Positions 6,297 to 14,629 of a DNA stretch of 16,374 bases are shown piece by piece. How positions within the stretch are numbered: the stretch's first letter is position 1; each line of letters starts with the position of its first letter. The notes beneath the pieces were generated by a model. It was given only the letters and a program-made list of their open reading frames with translations. It was not told where the DNA came from and did no database searches. The DNA is from Prolixibacteraceae bacterium (lineage in GTDB: Bacteria > Bacteroidota > Bacteroidia > Bacteroidales > Prolixibacteraceae), in assembly GCA_007116765.1 (NCBI GenBank), contig SKHV01000072.1:1-16374 (forward strand), read 5' to 3'. Made by a program: the position numbers and the translations under genes.

Positions 6297-7613
6297 CTAT
6301 TTCTTCCAGTATTTGTCCATCATCTCTTTTCTGATTGCCACCTCGTCTAGTGTAAAATGTTTTGACAAGAGCTTCCATGCTACGTCGAGCATTTTGGTTG
6401 TATCAATGTTCACGTCAATTGCCAGTAAATCTCTTGAGTATTCTTTGGCGTATTTAAGCGTGCGTTCGTCGTATTCAGAAAGGTCGAAACCATTTTCGAG
6501 CTTTGTTTTTGCGTTTGCGGCATCGGCATAAAGCCTTATCGTGGTATTCATAATTTCCGAATGATCTTCGCGGGTTTTTTTACCCATTACCTGTCCCTTC
6601 AAACGCGACAATGAGCGGAAGGGGTCAATTACAACTTTACTAATGTCGGCATCGCGGCGAAGGAATAGCTGTCCCTCGGTTATGTAGCCAGTATTGTCGG
6701 GAATCGCGTGGGTAATGTCGCCACCCGAGAGTGTAGTTACTGCAATAATTGTAATGGAGCCTCCGTCGGGTAGTTGTACCGCTTTTTCGTAAACTTTTGC
6801 AAGGTCTGAGTATAGTGAACCGGGCATAGAGTCTTTCGACGGAATTTGATCCATGCGGTTCGAAACAATGGATAATGCATCGGCGAACAGGGTCATATCG
6901 GTCAAAAGCACCAGTACTTTTTCGTGTTTTTGTACGGCAAAATATTCGGCCGCGGTAAGTGCCATGTCGGGTACCAAAAGCCTTTCAACCGGTGGGTCTT
7001 CGGTGGTATTTACAAACGAAATAATTCGGTCGAGAGCTCCGGCATTGTCAAATACATTTTTGAAAAAGAGGTAGTCGTCGTTGGTAAGTCCCATACCTCC
7101 CAGAATAATTTTATCGGCATTGGCACGAAGGGCTACCATGGCCATCACTTCGTTATAGGGCTGATCGGGGTCGGCAAAGAAAGGGATTTTCTGTCCGGTT
7201 ACCAGCGTATTGTTCAGGTCGATACCCGCTATGCCGGTTGCAATTAGTTCAGAGGGTTGTTTGCGTCGTACAGGATTAACCGATGGCCCGCCAATTTCAA
7301 CTTCCTGACCTTCAATTGCCGGTCCTCCGTCAATGGGGTTGCCAAAGGCATTGAAAAACCGCCCGGCGAGCTGATCGCTTACTTTCATTACCGGGGCTTT
7401 TCCCTGAAAAATTACTTCGGCATTGGTTGGGATTCCTTCGGTTCCACCAAAAACCTGCAGGGTGACTTCGTCGCCAATTATTTTTACCACCTGAGCCAGC
7501 TGTCCGTTTATTGTGGCCAATTCTTCATTGCCGATTCCTTCGGCTTTAATGGTAACCGTAGCCTTGGTAAGCTGAATTACTTTTGTATATATTTTTTGAA
7601 AAGCTTTAGCCAT
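6297..7613 (-). CDS. ntpB: V-type ATPase subunit B (non-catalytic head subunit)
   Basis: Alternates with subunit A in the A3B3 head. The 438 residues comprise a beta-barrel N domain (about 1-75), a nucleotide-binding-like core and a helical C domain. As expected for B it has no working P-loop: GQKIPFFADPDQPYN (140-154) replaces the Walker A. SLSRL with R337 keeps the arginine finger that completes the catalytic site of A. The stretch DMTLFADALSIVSNRMDQIPSKD (part at 239-261) departs clearly from the archaeal/enterococcal pattern and fits the Bacteroidota/Chlamydia/spirochaete branch. It is separated from A by only 2 bases and has no SD, so it is probably read by coupled translation. Confidence 0.94.
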   Translation of the reverse strand: MAKAFQKIYTKVIQLTKATVTIKAEGIGNEELATINGQLAQVVKIIGDEVTLQVFGGTEGIPTNAEVIFQGKAPVMKVSDQLAGRFFNAFGNPIDGGPAIEGQEVEIGGPSVNPVRRKQPSELIATGIAGIDLNNTLVTGQKIPFFADPDQPYNEVMAMVALRANADKIILGGMGLTNDDYLFFKNVFDNAGALDRIISFVNTTEDPPVERLLVPDMALTAAEYFAVQKHEKVLVLLTDMTLFADALSIVSNRMDQIPSKDSMPGSLYSDLAKVYEKAVQLPDGGSITIIAVTTLSGGDITHAIPDNTGYITEGQLFLRRDADISKVVIDPFRSLSRLKGQVMGKKTREDHSEIMNTTIRLYADAANAKTKLENGFDLSEYDERTLKYAKEYSRDLLAIDVNIDTTKMLDVAWKLLSKHFTLDEVAIRKEMMDKYWKK

Positions 7614-7615
7614 AA

Positions 7616-9376
7616 CTATATGTTTTTCTTTTTTTCGTCAATAATTCGGTTTACCTTAACGAGATACTGGTTAAATTCATCCGATTTGAATTCGGTAAAG
7701 TGCATTTGCTTAATTGGGTTGATAAGCGAACGGAAAAACGTTGCCACTTCGTTAAAGTCGGTAAATTCGAAATCGGTGTTGCATATATCCATAATAATCC
7801 GAAGCATGTATTCCATTCGGTCGAGCGGGCAGTTGCGGTCAATATCGTCGTACACCAGTTGCATTAGAAAACAAATATCGAAAAGTTCCGATTTCCAAAA
7901 TGTTACGTGATAATCAACGGGTACTCCATCATCGCCCAGAATATTGATTTGTTCAGACACTTCAGTACCACGCTGCATAATGGTTTTTGCTTCGTTTATT
8001 TTTTCAATCCAGTCTTCCGAGATATTTTTTTTCACCCATTCATGAAACTCGGGATATTCAATGTACTTCGAATAGCTGTCGAGCGGGCTGAATGCCGGGT
8101 GTCGTTTGCTGTCGGCACGTTGTTGCTGTAAGCCCCAAAAACAGCGTGCTACTTTTTTAGTCGATTCGGTTACGGGTTCTTTGAAGTTACCACCGGCAGG
8201 CGATACTGTTCCGATAAAGGTAACAGAACCTGAATCTCCGTTGTTTAGCTTCACAAACCCTGCACGCGCATAAAAGTTGGCTATAACTGCCGAAAGATCC
8301 ATGGGGAACGCATCTTGTCCCGGGAGTTCTTCAAGCCGGTTCGACATTTCGCGTAATGCCTGTGCCCAGCGTGAGGTTGAGTCGGCTAGTAGCAATACTT
8401 TCAGTCCCATGCTGCGGTAATACTCGGCAATGGTCATAGCTGTGTAAACCGAAGCTTCGCGGGCGGCAACCGGCATATTCGATGTGTTCGCGATAATGCA
8501 TGTGCGTTCCATAAGTGAACGCCCTGTTTTGGCATCGATAATTTCAGGGAATTCGGTAAATACTTCAACCACCTCGTTGGCACGTTCGCCACAAGCTGCA
8601 ATAACTACTATGTCGGCTTCACTTTGTTTCGATAAGGTGTGTTGGAATACTGTTTTTCCGGTTCCGAAAGCACCGGGCACAAAACCCGTACCTCCTTCGA
8701 GCAGTGGGTTGTAGAAGTCGATAGAACGATAACCCGTTTGGAATAGTTTAAATGGCCTTGGTTTATTATTGTAAGCTTTTATGGGTTTTTTTACCGGCCA
8801 CTTTTGTATCATATTTACCTGAATATCCTTGTTTTCATCATCGCTTAAAACCGCAATGGTATCCTCAATTTTGTAGTTGTCGGCATCGGCTATGCTTTTT
8901 ACTGTATAGCTTCCTTTAAAAGTAAAGGGCACCATTATTTTATGAAGCTGATGGTTTTCGGTAACCTGTCCCAGCCAGCTTCCGGCTTCAACTGTATCGC
9001 CCGTTTTGGCAATAGGCGTGAAATCCCATTCTTTTTCTTTGTTGAGCGGGTAGGTGTATTCTCCTCGTTTGAGAAAAACGCCGGTCATTTTGTCCAGGTC
9101 GTTTTGTAAGCCGTCGTAGTTGCGGGAGAGTATGCCCGGCCCAAGGGTAACCTCAAGCATGTGTGACGCAAATTCAACTTCCTGGCCTACTTTTACTCCC
9201 CTTGTGCTTTCGAAAACCTGTACGTAAGTATTTATTCCAACAACCTTAATAACCTCCGACATAAGCTTTGTGTCGCCCACATCGATAAAGGCTATTTCGT
9301 TTTGTGCAACGGGACCGTTGGCTTCCACTAATACAAGGTTGGCAATAATTCCTTTTACTATTCCTTTTGTTGCCAT
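7616..9376 (-). CDS. ntpA: V-type ATPase subunit A (catalytic head subunit)
   Basis: The ATP-hydrolysing or ATP-synthesising subunit. The 586 residues show the family order: N-terminal barrel (about 1-75), the inserted non-homologous bulge domain (about 110-185), the nucleotide-binding core and a C-terminal helical domain. The Walker A is GAFGTGKT (235-242) with K241; the usual form is GPFGSGKT, so P and S are replaced but the lysine and threonine are intact. The catalytic glutamate is E264 in GERANEV, and the Walker B-type segment LLLADSTSRWAQALREMS is typical. It starts 50 bases after the DUF2764-like gene in an A/T-rich gap without SD. Confidence 0.96.
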   Translation of the reverse strand: MATKGIVKGIIANLVLVEANGPVAQNEIAFIDVGDTKLMSEVIKVVGINTYVQVFESTRGVKVGQEVEFASHMLEVTLGPGILSRNYDGLQNDLDKMTGVFLKRGEYTYPLNKEKEWDFTPIAKTGDTVEAGSWLGQVTENHQLHKIMVPFTFKGSYTVKSIADADNYKIEDTIAVLSDDENKDIQVNMIQKWPVKKPIKAYNNKPRPFKLFQTGYRSIDFYNPLLEGGTGFVPGAFGTGKTVFQHTLSKQSEADIVVIAACGERANEVVEVFTEFPEIIDAKTGRSLMERTCIIANTSNMPVAAREASVYTAMTIAEYYRSMGLKVLLLADSTSRWAQALREMSNRLEELPGQDAFPMDLSAVIANFYARAGFVKLNNGDSGSVTFIGTVSPAGGNFKEPVTESTKKVARCFWGLQQQRADSKRHPAFSPLDSYSKYIEYPEFHEWVKKNISEDWIEKINEAKTIMQRGTEVSEQINILGDDGVPVDYHVTFWKSELFDICFLMQLVYDDIDRNCPLDRMEYMLRIIMDICNTDFEFTDFNEVATFFRSLINPIKQMHFTEFKSDEFNQYLVKVNRIIDEKKKNI

Positions 9377-9426
9377 ATTTTGTTTGTTTTTATTTTTCTT
9401 TTTACTAAAAAACCGGCTTTCTGTTT

Positions 9427-10284
9427 TTATTTAACTTTTACAATGGTGAACTCGTTTGGAAACTCGAATGATTGTTGCAATTTTTCAATCATGTCTCTGA
9501 AAACTTTCTGTCCGCTTTCTTTCTCAAGTTTGACCCAACGTGTAAGCATTTGCAATTTAATTAGGTAAATGAATAAATGCTCAATGTCGAAGTAGTGGAA
9601 AAATCCTTCCTCTTCGAGCCAGTTCCATTTCAGAAGGTCGATTTTTTGTTCTCTTTCGTATATGTTATCGATTTCGGCAAGCCTTAATACTTCTTCTACC
9701 ATCGGGAAATCGGGGGCAATGCCAAAGTCACGTGAATTACTGTATCGTATGGCTTCTTCAATTTGTCCGGTGCCAATTATAGATGCTTCGCGGTCGTAAT
9801 TGTATTTTCTGCAATTTGCCGCGGTAAGAATATTGTTTACCGTTAAGTTGAATTTGAACCAGGCTGCAATGAACTCGTTTTTACAACTAGTCGCATAATC
9901 GTAATATAGCGAGGTAAGCTGATTTTCCCAGCTCATGTTCTGAAACAATGGTTTGTCGGCCAAATAATCAGGTATAAATTTTTTGAAGTAGCCCGGTAGT
10001 TTTGGGTGTTTGGGAGCATCGGTTTCTTTGAAAAGAAGTAAAATCTCCTGAAAATCGGTTTCATTCAAATTTCCGAGAGGATTAAGGGCTGTTTCAGGGT
10101 CGTTCAAAAAATTCAGCAGGTTAATATTGTCGAATTGCATGAAAAAAAATCCTGCGATCTTTTTATCTGAGCTTGACAATTGTTCGTTCAGTTCTGCTTT
10201 AAAATCAATCAACGATAAAATCAGTTTCTGATCGTCAAGCTGCAATTCGGGTAATCCTGAAATTAAGTAATAGTATTTTCCCAT
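9427..10284 (-). CDS. DUF2764-family protein, likely stand-in for V-ATPase subunit C
   Basis: A 285-residue protein beginning MGKYYYLISGLPEL, mostly helical with many aromatic residues and no membrane segment. It resembles the DUF2764 proteins found in the same place, between E and A, in V-ATPase operons of Chlamydia and Bacteroidota. The operon has no ordinary subunit C (the d-type funnel that joins the shaft to the K ring). The helical build here, with an internal segment near 136-164 and the C-terminal segment near 233-272 recalling C-subunit helices, makes a structural substitute for C a reasonable inference. An AAGGAA SD within the end of the E gene and a 6-base gap support tight co-expression with E. 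Family membership is by recognition; the role is inferred. Confidence 0.75.
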   Translation of the reverse strand: MGKYYYLISGLPELQLDDQKLILSLIDFKAELNEQLSSSDKKIAGFFFMQFDNINLLNFLNDPETALNPLGNLNETDFQEILLLFKETDAPKHPKLPGYFKKFIPDYLADKPLFQNMSWENQLTSLYYDYATSCKNEFIAAWFKFNLTVNNILTAANCRKYNYDREASIIGTGQIEEAIRYSNSRDFGIAPDFPMVEEVLRLAEIDNIYEREQKIDLLKWNWLEEEGFFHYFDIEHLFIYLIKLQMLTRWVKLEKESGQKVFRDMIEKLQQSFEFPNEFTIVKVK

Positions 10285-10290
10285 AATATA

Positions 10291-10896
10291 TTATTCCTTG
10301 TTAAAAAGGAGTTCAACCACTTTGGGGCGTAAAAAAGCTTTGAAAAATTCTATGAAGTCGTTTTCGGTGAAGCTTACTTTAAAGCTCCCATCGGCAGGCC
10401 CAATCTGAAAACCTGCTTTTATATTGTTGGCCGATTCGATTTTGAGGCCTTTATTTAGAAGTTCTTGTGCTTTTTGCGTGATGAAATTCTCAAGATCTTG
10501 CTTGTCGTTGGGCGATACCGCAACGCTTAACTCTTGCTGTGGAGCCCAATTGGTAACCGCACTTAAAATAAGTTGTTGAATAAAGTCTTTGTCGTGAATG
10601 GCTTTTTCAATTTCAACAGAATTAATTTGTCCGTTAATCAACATTATTACTTCTTGTTTTAAGGCCTCAATCATTTGTCCCGCTGCAAGCTGGATTTCCG
10701 ACTTCGTGTTTTTTTCCAACTCCACGGATTTTTTATTGGCCTGGTCGATTATTTTATCGGCTTCAGCTTTTGCCTCTTTTTTGATTTTCTCAGCTTCGGC
10801 TTTGGCTTCAGAAATAATTTTTTCGGCCTCGTTGTTGCCTTTCGACACTCCCTCGAGATAGAGTTTTTCAGTAAGTTCTTGTAATTTCTGATCCAT
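10291..10896 (-). CDS. ntpE: V-type ATPase subunit E (peripheral stalk)
   Basis: Part of the outer stalk that holds the head still against rotor torque. The 201 residues divide into a long charged N-terminal coiled coil (about 1-75, with repeated Glu-Ala-Lys units such as SEAKAEAEKIKKEAKAEAD) and a globular C-terminal domain (about 90-200) that would bind A/B. Subunit E normally pairs with subunit G/H, but no separate G-like coiled-coil gene is visible in this operon. It is the first gene, so the operon promoter should lie in the 274-base gap upstream. I see no exact TAnnTTTG box there on the minus strand, only weak AT-rich candidates. Confidence 0.88.
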   Translation of the reverse strand: MDQKLQELTEKLYLEGVSKGNNEAEKIISEAKAEAEKIKKEAKAEADKIIDQANKKSVELEKNTKSEIQLAAGQMIEALKQEVIMLINGQINSVEIEKAIHDKDFIQQLILSAVTNWAPQQELSVAVSPNDKQDLENFITQKAQELLNKGLKIESANNIKAGFQIGPADGSFKVSFTENDFIEFFKAFLRPKVVELLFNKE

Positions 10897-11128
10897 ATCT
10901 TTAATGGTCTTAATAAATTATATTGAAACGCTAAAAATTGCTTAACTTCTAATAAAACTGGCAAAAAAAAAATTGTATTACAGTTCAGAATAATAATTTA
11001 AAAAATACGATAGCAATTTAGTAAAACACCTGAATGAAAACAAAATAAAAATGCATGTTTATTGTATCATTTAATAATTTTTACGAATTACTTCCAACTT
11101 AATAAATAGGGTAGCCATTCTTTTTTAC

Positions 11129-11136
11129 TATTTTTG
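11129..11136 (+). promoter_or_regulatory. Possible -7 box for the BatA-domain gene
   Basis: TATTTTTG matches TAnnTTTG and lies 34 bases before the ATG at 11171, but there is no TTTG at the expected -33 distance. In such AT-rich DNA the match could be chance. Confidence 0.3.
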
Positions 11137-11170
11137 AAACATATTTTGCAGATATTAAAATTGATATTTT

Positions 11171-13213
11171 ATGAAATTCATATATCCTTCATTCCTGTGG
11201 GCACTTTTTTTAATTATTATTCCAATAATAATTCACATTGTAAATCTCCGGAAACACCGGACCGTTTATTTTTCGAATGTGAATTTATTGAAGCAAGTTA
11301 AAAAAGCTACTCGTAAACGTTCCAGAATTAAGGAGTTACTTATTCTTGCATCCCGCATTTTGCTTATCTCGGCCTTGGTGTTTGCTTTTTCAAAGCCTTA
11401 TATTCCCTCGTCGAATCAGGATTTGCAACATCAACAGGCTAATAATGTGGTAGGCATATATATTGACAATTCGTACAGCATGAATGCCGACGGCCCTGAG
11501 GGGCGTGCCATTGAGAGTGCTCGCGAGAAAGCTTATGCTATTGTAAACGGAAGTAGACCCGATACTCGTTTTGTGTTGTTGAATAACAGACTTGATGAAC
11601 AGCAAAACAGGTTTTATACCTCGTCGGAAATGATGCGATTGATTGGAGAAACCGATGTATCGCATAACTGGACCAACATGAGTACAGTACAGCTTCGTTT
11701 TACGACTTTAATGGAAAATTTCCTGGCTGAAACAAATCGTTCGGCTTATTTTATTTCCGATTTTCAGAAGTATTCATCCGATTTCGAAAACTTCAGGGCT
11801 GATACGCTTATGGGATATAACTTTTTGCCCGTTCCGGTTAACCGTGTGGCAAACTTATATCTTGATTCATGCTGGTTCGAATCGCCAACACACCATTTGA
11901 ATCAATCGGAAGTTTTAAGCGTTCGTATTGTAAATAGTTCGGATGTTGATTATTATCAGGCTCCGGTAAATTTTTATTTGAACGATACTTTAAAAGCTCT
12001 CACTACAACCGATATTGAAGCCGGTGGTGAAAAAATAGTTTCGCTACAGTATACAAATTTGAGCCCTGGAATGCAACTTGGACGTGTTGAGATTTCAGAT
12101 TATCCTATTGTTTACGACAATACTCTTTACCTTGCATACAATGTGCAGCTCACACTTAAGGCCTTGCTTATTGAACAGCAAAACAATGCAACTACGCGTT
12201 ATGTAAATGCTATGTTTTCGAACGATGAGTTTATACAACTCGATGTTGAACGGAGGGATCGTTTACAGATAAGTACGCTTGAGGATTACTCTATAATTTT
12301 TATGAATGAACTTGAAAATATTTCGACAGGCTTGGCTGATGAGTTGAATAAATTTGTTCAAAATGGTGGTTCGCTTGCAATTATACCTGGCTACAATGCT
12401 GGGGTGGAAAGTTATAACAACTTGTTGAGCATGGTCAATGGTCCTTTGTTTTCGCTTGCCGACACAGTTGAAGTGCCTCTAAGTGATATTCCGTACAATC
12501 ATTCGTTGTATGCCAATGTGTTTAGCGATCAGAGTCAGAAAGTTGAATTACCACTTGTGAATTATCGTTACCGGTTTTCGAATGTGCAACAATATGGAGG
12601 CGGAACTGTACTTTCGTTTGCCGATCAAAGTCTGGCTTTAACATTGAATGAACACCGTGCGGGCAAAGTATATACATTTGCTTTTCCTCTTTCGCTCGGT
12701 GAGAATAATTTTTTAGAACACTTGCTGTTTTTCCCTACTATTTACAACATGGTGTTTCAGTCTGCTAATCCACAGCAAATCTATTATGTGCTGGGTGAGC
12801 ATCAAACATTCGATTTAGCTTTAACTGATAGAGAAGAAGGTTCAAGTTTGATGTTCAGGCATGAACAGTCGGGTACAGAAATAATACCTACAATAGTAAA
12901 TCAACGTGGAAATAATGTGCGTTTTGCACTCGATAATACATTCGAGTCAGGTTTCTATACCTTAGGTGGCTATGGTGTTGCGTTTAACTACCAGCTCAAA
13001 GAATCGGAATTTTCATACTATACCGGAAATGAAATAGTACGTTTTGCTCAGGCTGCAGGAATTGAGAATATAAATTTAATTACTGCAAGTTCCGACAATT
13101 TAAGGTCGCGTATTGAAGAAATTGAGAAGGGTAAACAACTCTGGAAATTTTTCATTTTGCTGGCTTTACTGTTTTTAGCTATTGAGGCAGCTGTTATCCG
13201 ATTTTGGCCCTAG
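11171..13213 (+). CDS. Membrane-anchored BatA-domain / von Willebrand A-like protein
   Basis: A 680-residue protein starting with the BatA-type N-terminal module: a membrane helix (5-24), a basic stretch HRTVYFSNVNLLKQVKKATRKRSR within about 29-52, and a second helix (56-75). A vWA-like domain follows from about residue 92 with a MIDAS-type DNSYS (D99, S101, S103). The middle part (about 220-640) is beta-rich and probably extracytoplasmic, and includes a segment near 340-400 resembling a glutamine-amidotransferase-like fold seen in such proteins. A final membrane helix (about 658-676) is followed by a short tail. Bat proteins are usually encoded beside a MoxR ATPase, but no such partner lies in this window, so this is an orphan type common in Bacteroidota. 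The specific role is unknown; the aerotolerance name should not be taken literally. Confidence 0.82.
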   Translation: MKFIYPSFLWALFLIIIPIIIHIVNLRKHRTVYFSNVNLLKQVKKATRKRSRIKELLILASRILLISALVFAFSKPYIPSSNQDLQHQQANNVVGIYIDNSYSMNADGPEGRAIESAREKAYAIVNGSRPDTRFVLLNNRLDEQQNRFYTSSEMMRLIGETDVSHNWTNMSTVQLRFTTLMENFLAETNRSAYFISDFQKYSSDFENFRADTLMGYNFLPVPVNRVANLYLDSCWFESPTHHLNQSEVLSVRIVNSSDVDYYQAPVNFYLNDTLKALTTTDIEAGGEKIVSLQYTNLSPGMQLGRVEISDYPIVYDNTLYLAYNVQLTLKALLIEQQNNATTRYVNAMFSNDEFIQLDVERRDRLQISTLEDYSIIFMNELENISTGLADELNKFVQNGGSLAIIPGYNAGVESYNNLLSMVNGPLFSLADTVEVPLSDIPYNHSLYANVFSDQSQKVELPLVNYRYRFSNVQQYGGGTVLSFADQSLALTLNEHRAGKVYTFAFPLSLGENNFLEHLLFFPTIYNMVFQSANPQQIYYVLGEHQTFDLALTDREEGSSLMFRHEQSGTEIIPTIVNQRGNNVRFALDNTFESGFYTLGGYGVAFNYQLKESEFSYYTGNEIVRFAQAAGIENINLITASSDNLRSRIEEIEKGKQLWKFFILLALLFLAIEAAVIRFWP

Positions 13214-13357
13214 AAATTATTGTTCCTGAACTGAATTTTTCATGTTTTCTATCTCAATTATTCCTTCTGCATTGTTGACGATTATCATATCCTTTATACA
13301 TACAAATTGCGATATTGAAAACTAAATAATATTACATGTTTTCGAAAAAATAAAGGT

Positions 13358-14569
13358 ATGAATACACAAGATTATATCAGGCGTGAAGAAAAGTATGGTG
13401 CACATAACTATCACCCACTGCCGGTAGTGCTTGAACGCGGCGAAGGTGTTTTTGTTTGGGATGTAAAAGGCAATCGCTATTTTGACTTTTTGGCTGCCTA
13501 TTCGGCAGTAAACCAAGGGCATTGCAATAAACGATTACTTGAAGTTATTCAAAAGCAGGCCGGAACGCTGGCGCTTACTTCTCGGGCGTTTTATAGCAGT
13601 AAGCTTGGTGAGTGGGAGGAGTTTATGCACAAGTTGTTTGGATACGACAAGATGCTGCCTATGAACTCGGGAGCCGAAGCAGTTGAAACCGCGCTGAAGC
13701 TTGCCCGCAAATGGGCATACAAGGTAAAAGGCATTGCCCGTGAGAAAGCAAAAATTGTGGTATGTAACGGCAATTTCCATGGGCGTACAATTACCATCAT
13801 TTCCATGTCGACCGATCCTGATTCATACAATGAATACGGTCCTTATACCCCAGGTTTTGTGAGTATTCCCTACAACGATGTAGTTGCATTAGAAGCTGTA
13901 CTTTGCGACCCCGATGTGGCGGCATTTCTTACTGAACCCATACAAGCCGAAGCCGGTGTGTTTGTTCCCGAAGATGGGTTTTTAAAGGCTGCGCGTGAAT
14001 TGTGCGACCAGTACAACGTGTTGTTTATTGCCGACGAAATACAAACCGGAATTGCACGTACCGGGAAAATGCTGGCTTGCGATCACGAACAGGTGCGTCC
14101 TGATATTCTTATTCTAGGTAAAGCAATTTCGGGTGGAATGTATCCCATCTCGTGTGTGTTGACCAACAACGAAGTGATGCTTACTATAAAGCCCGGCGAA
14201 CATGGTTCAACCTATGGAGGGAACCCTCTTGCTGCAGCAATTGCAATGGAAGCACTTCAGATTGTACTTGACGAAAAGCTGGCCGAAAATGCTACCCTCA
14301 TGGGTGAGTATTTCAGAAGTGAGATGAAAAAATTTGATTCTCCGTTTATTGAGGAGGTGAGGGGCAAGGGACTTCTGAATGCCATAAGCATAAGGCCAAT
14401 TAAAGGGAAACAAGCCTGGGATGTGTGTTTGGCAATGAAAGAGCAGGGTGTTATCGCGAAACCTACTCATGGCGACATTATTAGGTTTACACCACCCCTG
14501 ATAATCAATGAAGCACAAATGGCCGATGCCATTACACGAATAAAGGAAGCAATGAAAACTTTTGAATAA
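13358..14569 (+). CDS. rocD: Ornithine aminotransferase (ornithine-oxo-acid transaminase)
   Basis: Moves the delta-amino group of ornithine to 2-oxoglutarate, giving glutamate semialdehyde (to proline or glutamate). A fold-type I, class III PLP aminotransferase of 403 residues, the usual length. Visible residues: AAYSAVNQGH (46-55) with Y48, the substrate tyrosine of the family; NFHGRT with R143 for the substrate carboxylate; E193 and E198 in TEPIQAEAG, where E198 matches the gating glutamate E235 of human OAT; D226 for the PLP ring nitrogen; the Schiff-base lysine K255 in LGKAISGG; and GSTYGGNP. The AYSAVNQGH signature and E198 favour ornithine over acetylornithine or GABA aminotransferases. 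The AAAGG at 13352-13356 is too close to the ATG to serve as an SD. Single-gene unit ending at a terminator. Confidence 0.94.
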   Translation: MNTQDYIRREEKYGAHNYHPLPVVLERGEGVFVWDVKGNRYFDFLAAYSAVNQGHCNKRLLEVIQKQAGTLALTSRAFYSSKLGEWEEFMHKLFGYDKMLPMNSGAEAVETALKLARKWAYKVKGIAREKAKIVVCNGNFHGRTITIISMSTDPDSYNEYGPYTPGFVSIPYNDVVALEAVLCDPDVAAFLTEPIQAEAGVFVPEDGFLKAARELCDQYNVLFIADEIQTGIARTGKMLACDHEQVRPDILILGKAISGGMYPISCVLTNNEVMLTIKPGEHGSTYGGNPLAAAIAMEALQIVLDEKLAENATLMGEYFRSEMKKFDSPFIEEVRGKGLLNAISIRPIKGKQAWDVCLAMKEQGVIAKPTHGDIIRFTPPLIINEAQMADAITRIKEAMKTFE

Positions 14570-14570
14570 C

Positions 14571-14611
14571 AAAAAAAGCCCCGCTCTAACAATAAAGAAA
14601 AGCAGGGCTTT
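14571..14611. terminator. Bidirectional terminator between rocD and phosphoglucomutase
   Basis: AAAGCCCCGCT (14575-14585) and AGCAGGGCTTT (14601-14611) form an 11-position stem with one C/A mismatch and a 15-nt loop. Seven A on the left give a clean U run for the minus-strand phosphoglucomutase gene; on the plus strand the trailing T tract is interrupted (GTATTTTAT), so termination of rocD may be weaker. Confidence 0.78.
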
Positions 14612-14629
14612 GTATTTTATTTCATTGAT

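Noticed and set aside
6166..6378. Extra small gene bridging subunits B and D (possible missing F subunit)
   Set aside because: The 70-residue frame overlaps both B and D in another frame and shows no F-subunit features; the true B-D gap is only 43 bases.
7257..7910. 217-residue open frame on the plus strand
   Set aside because: Fully antisense to the conserved V-ATPase A and B genes; low-complexity translation with no recognisable motif.
13358..14569. Acetylornithine or 4-aminobutyrate aminotransferase
   Set aside because: The AYSAVNQGH signature with Y48, and E198, are typical of ornithine delta-aminotransferase.
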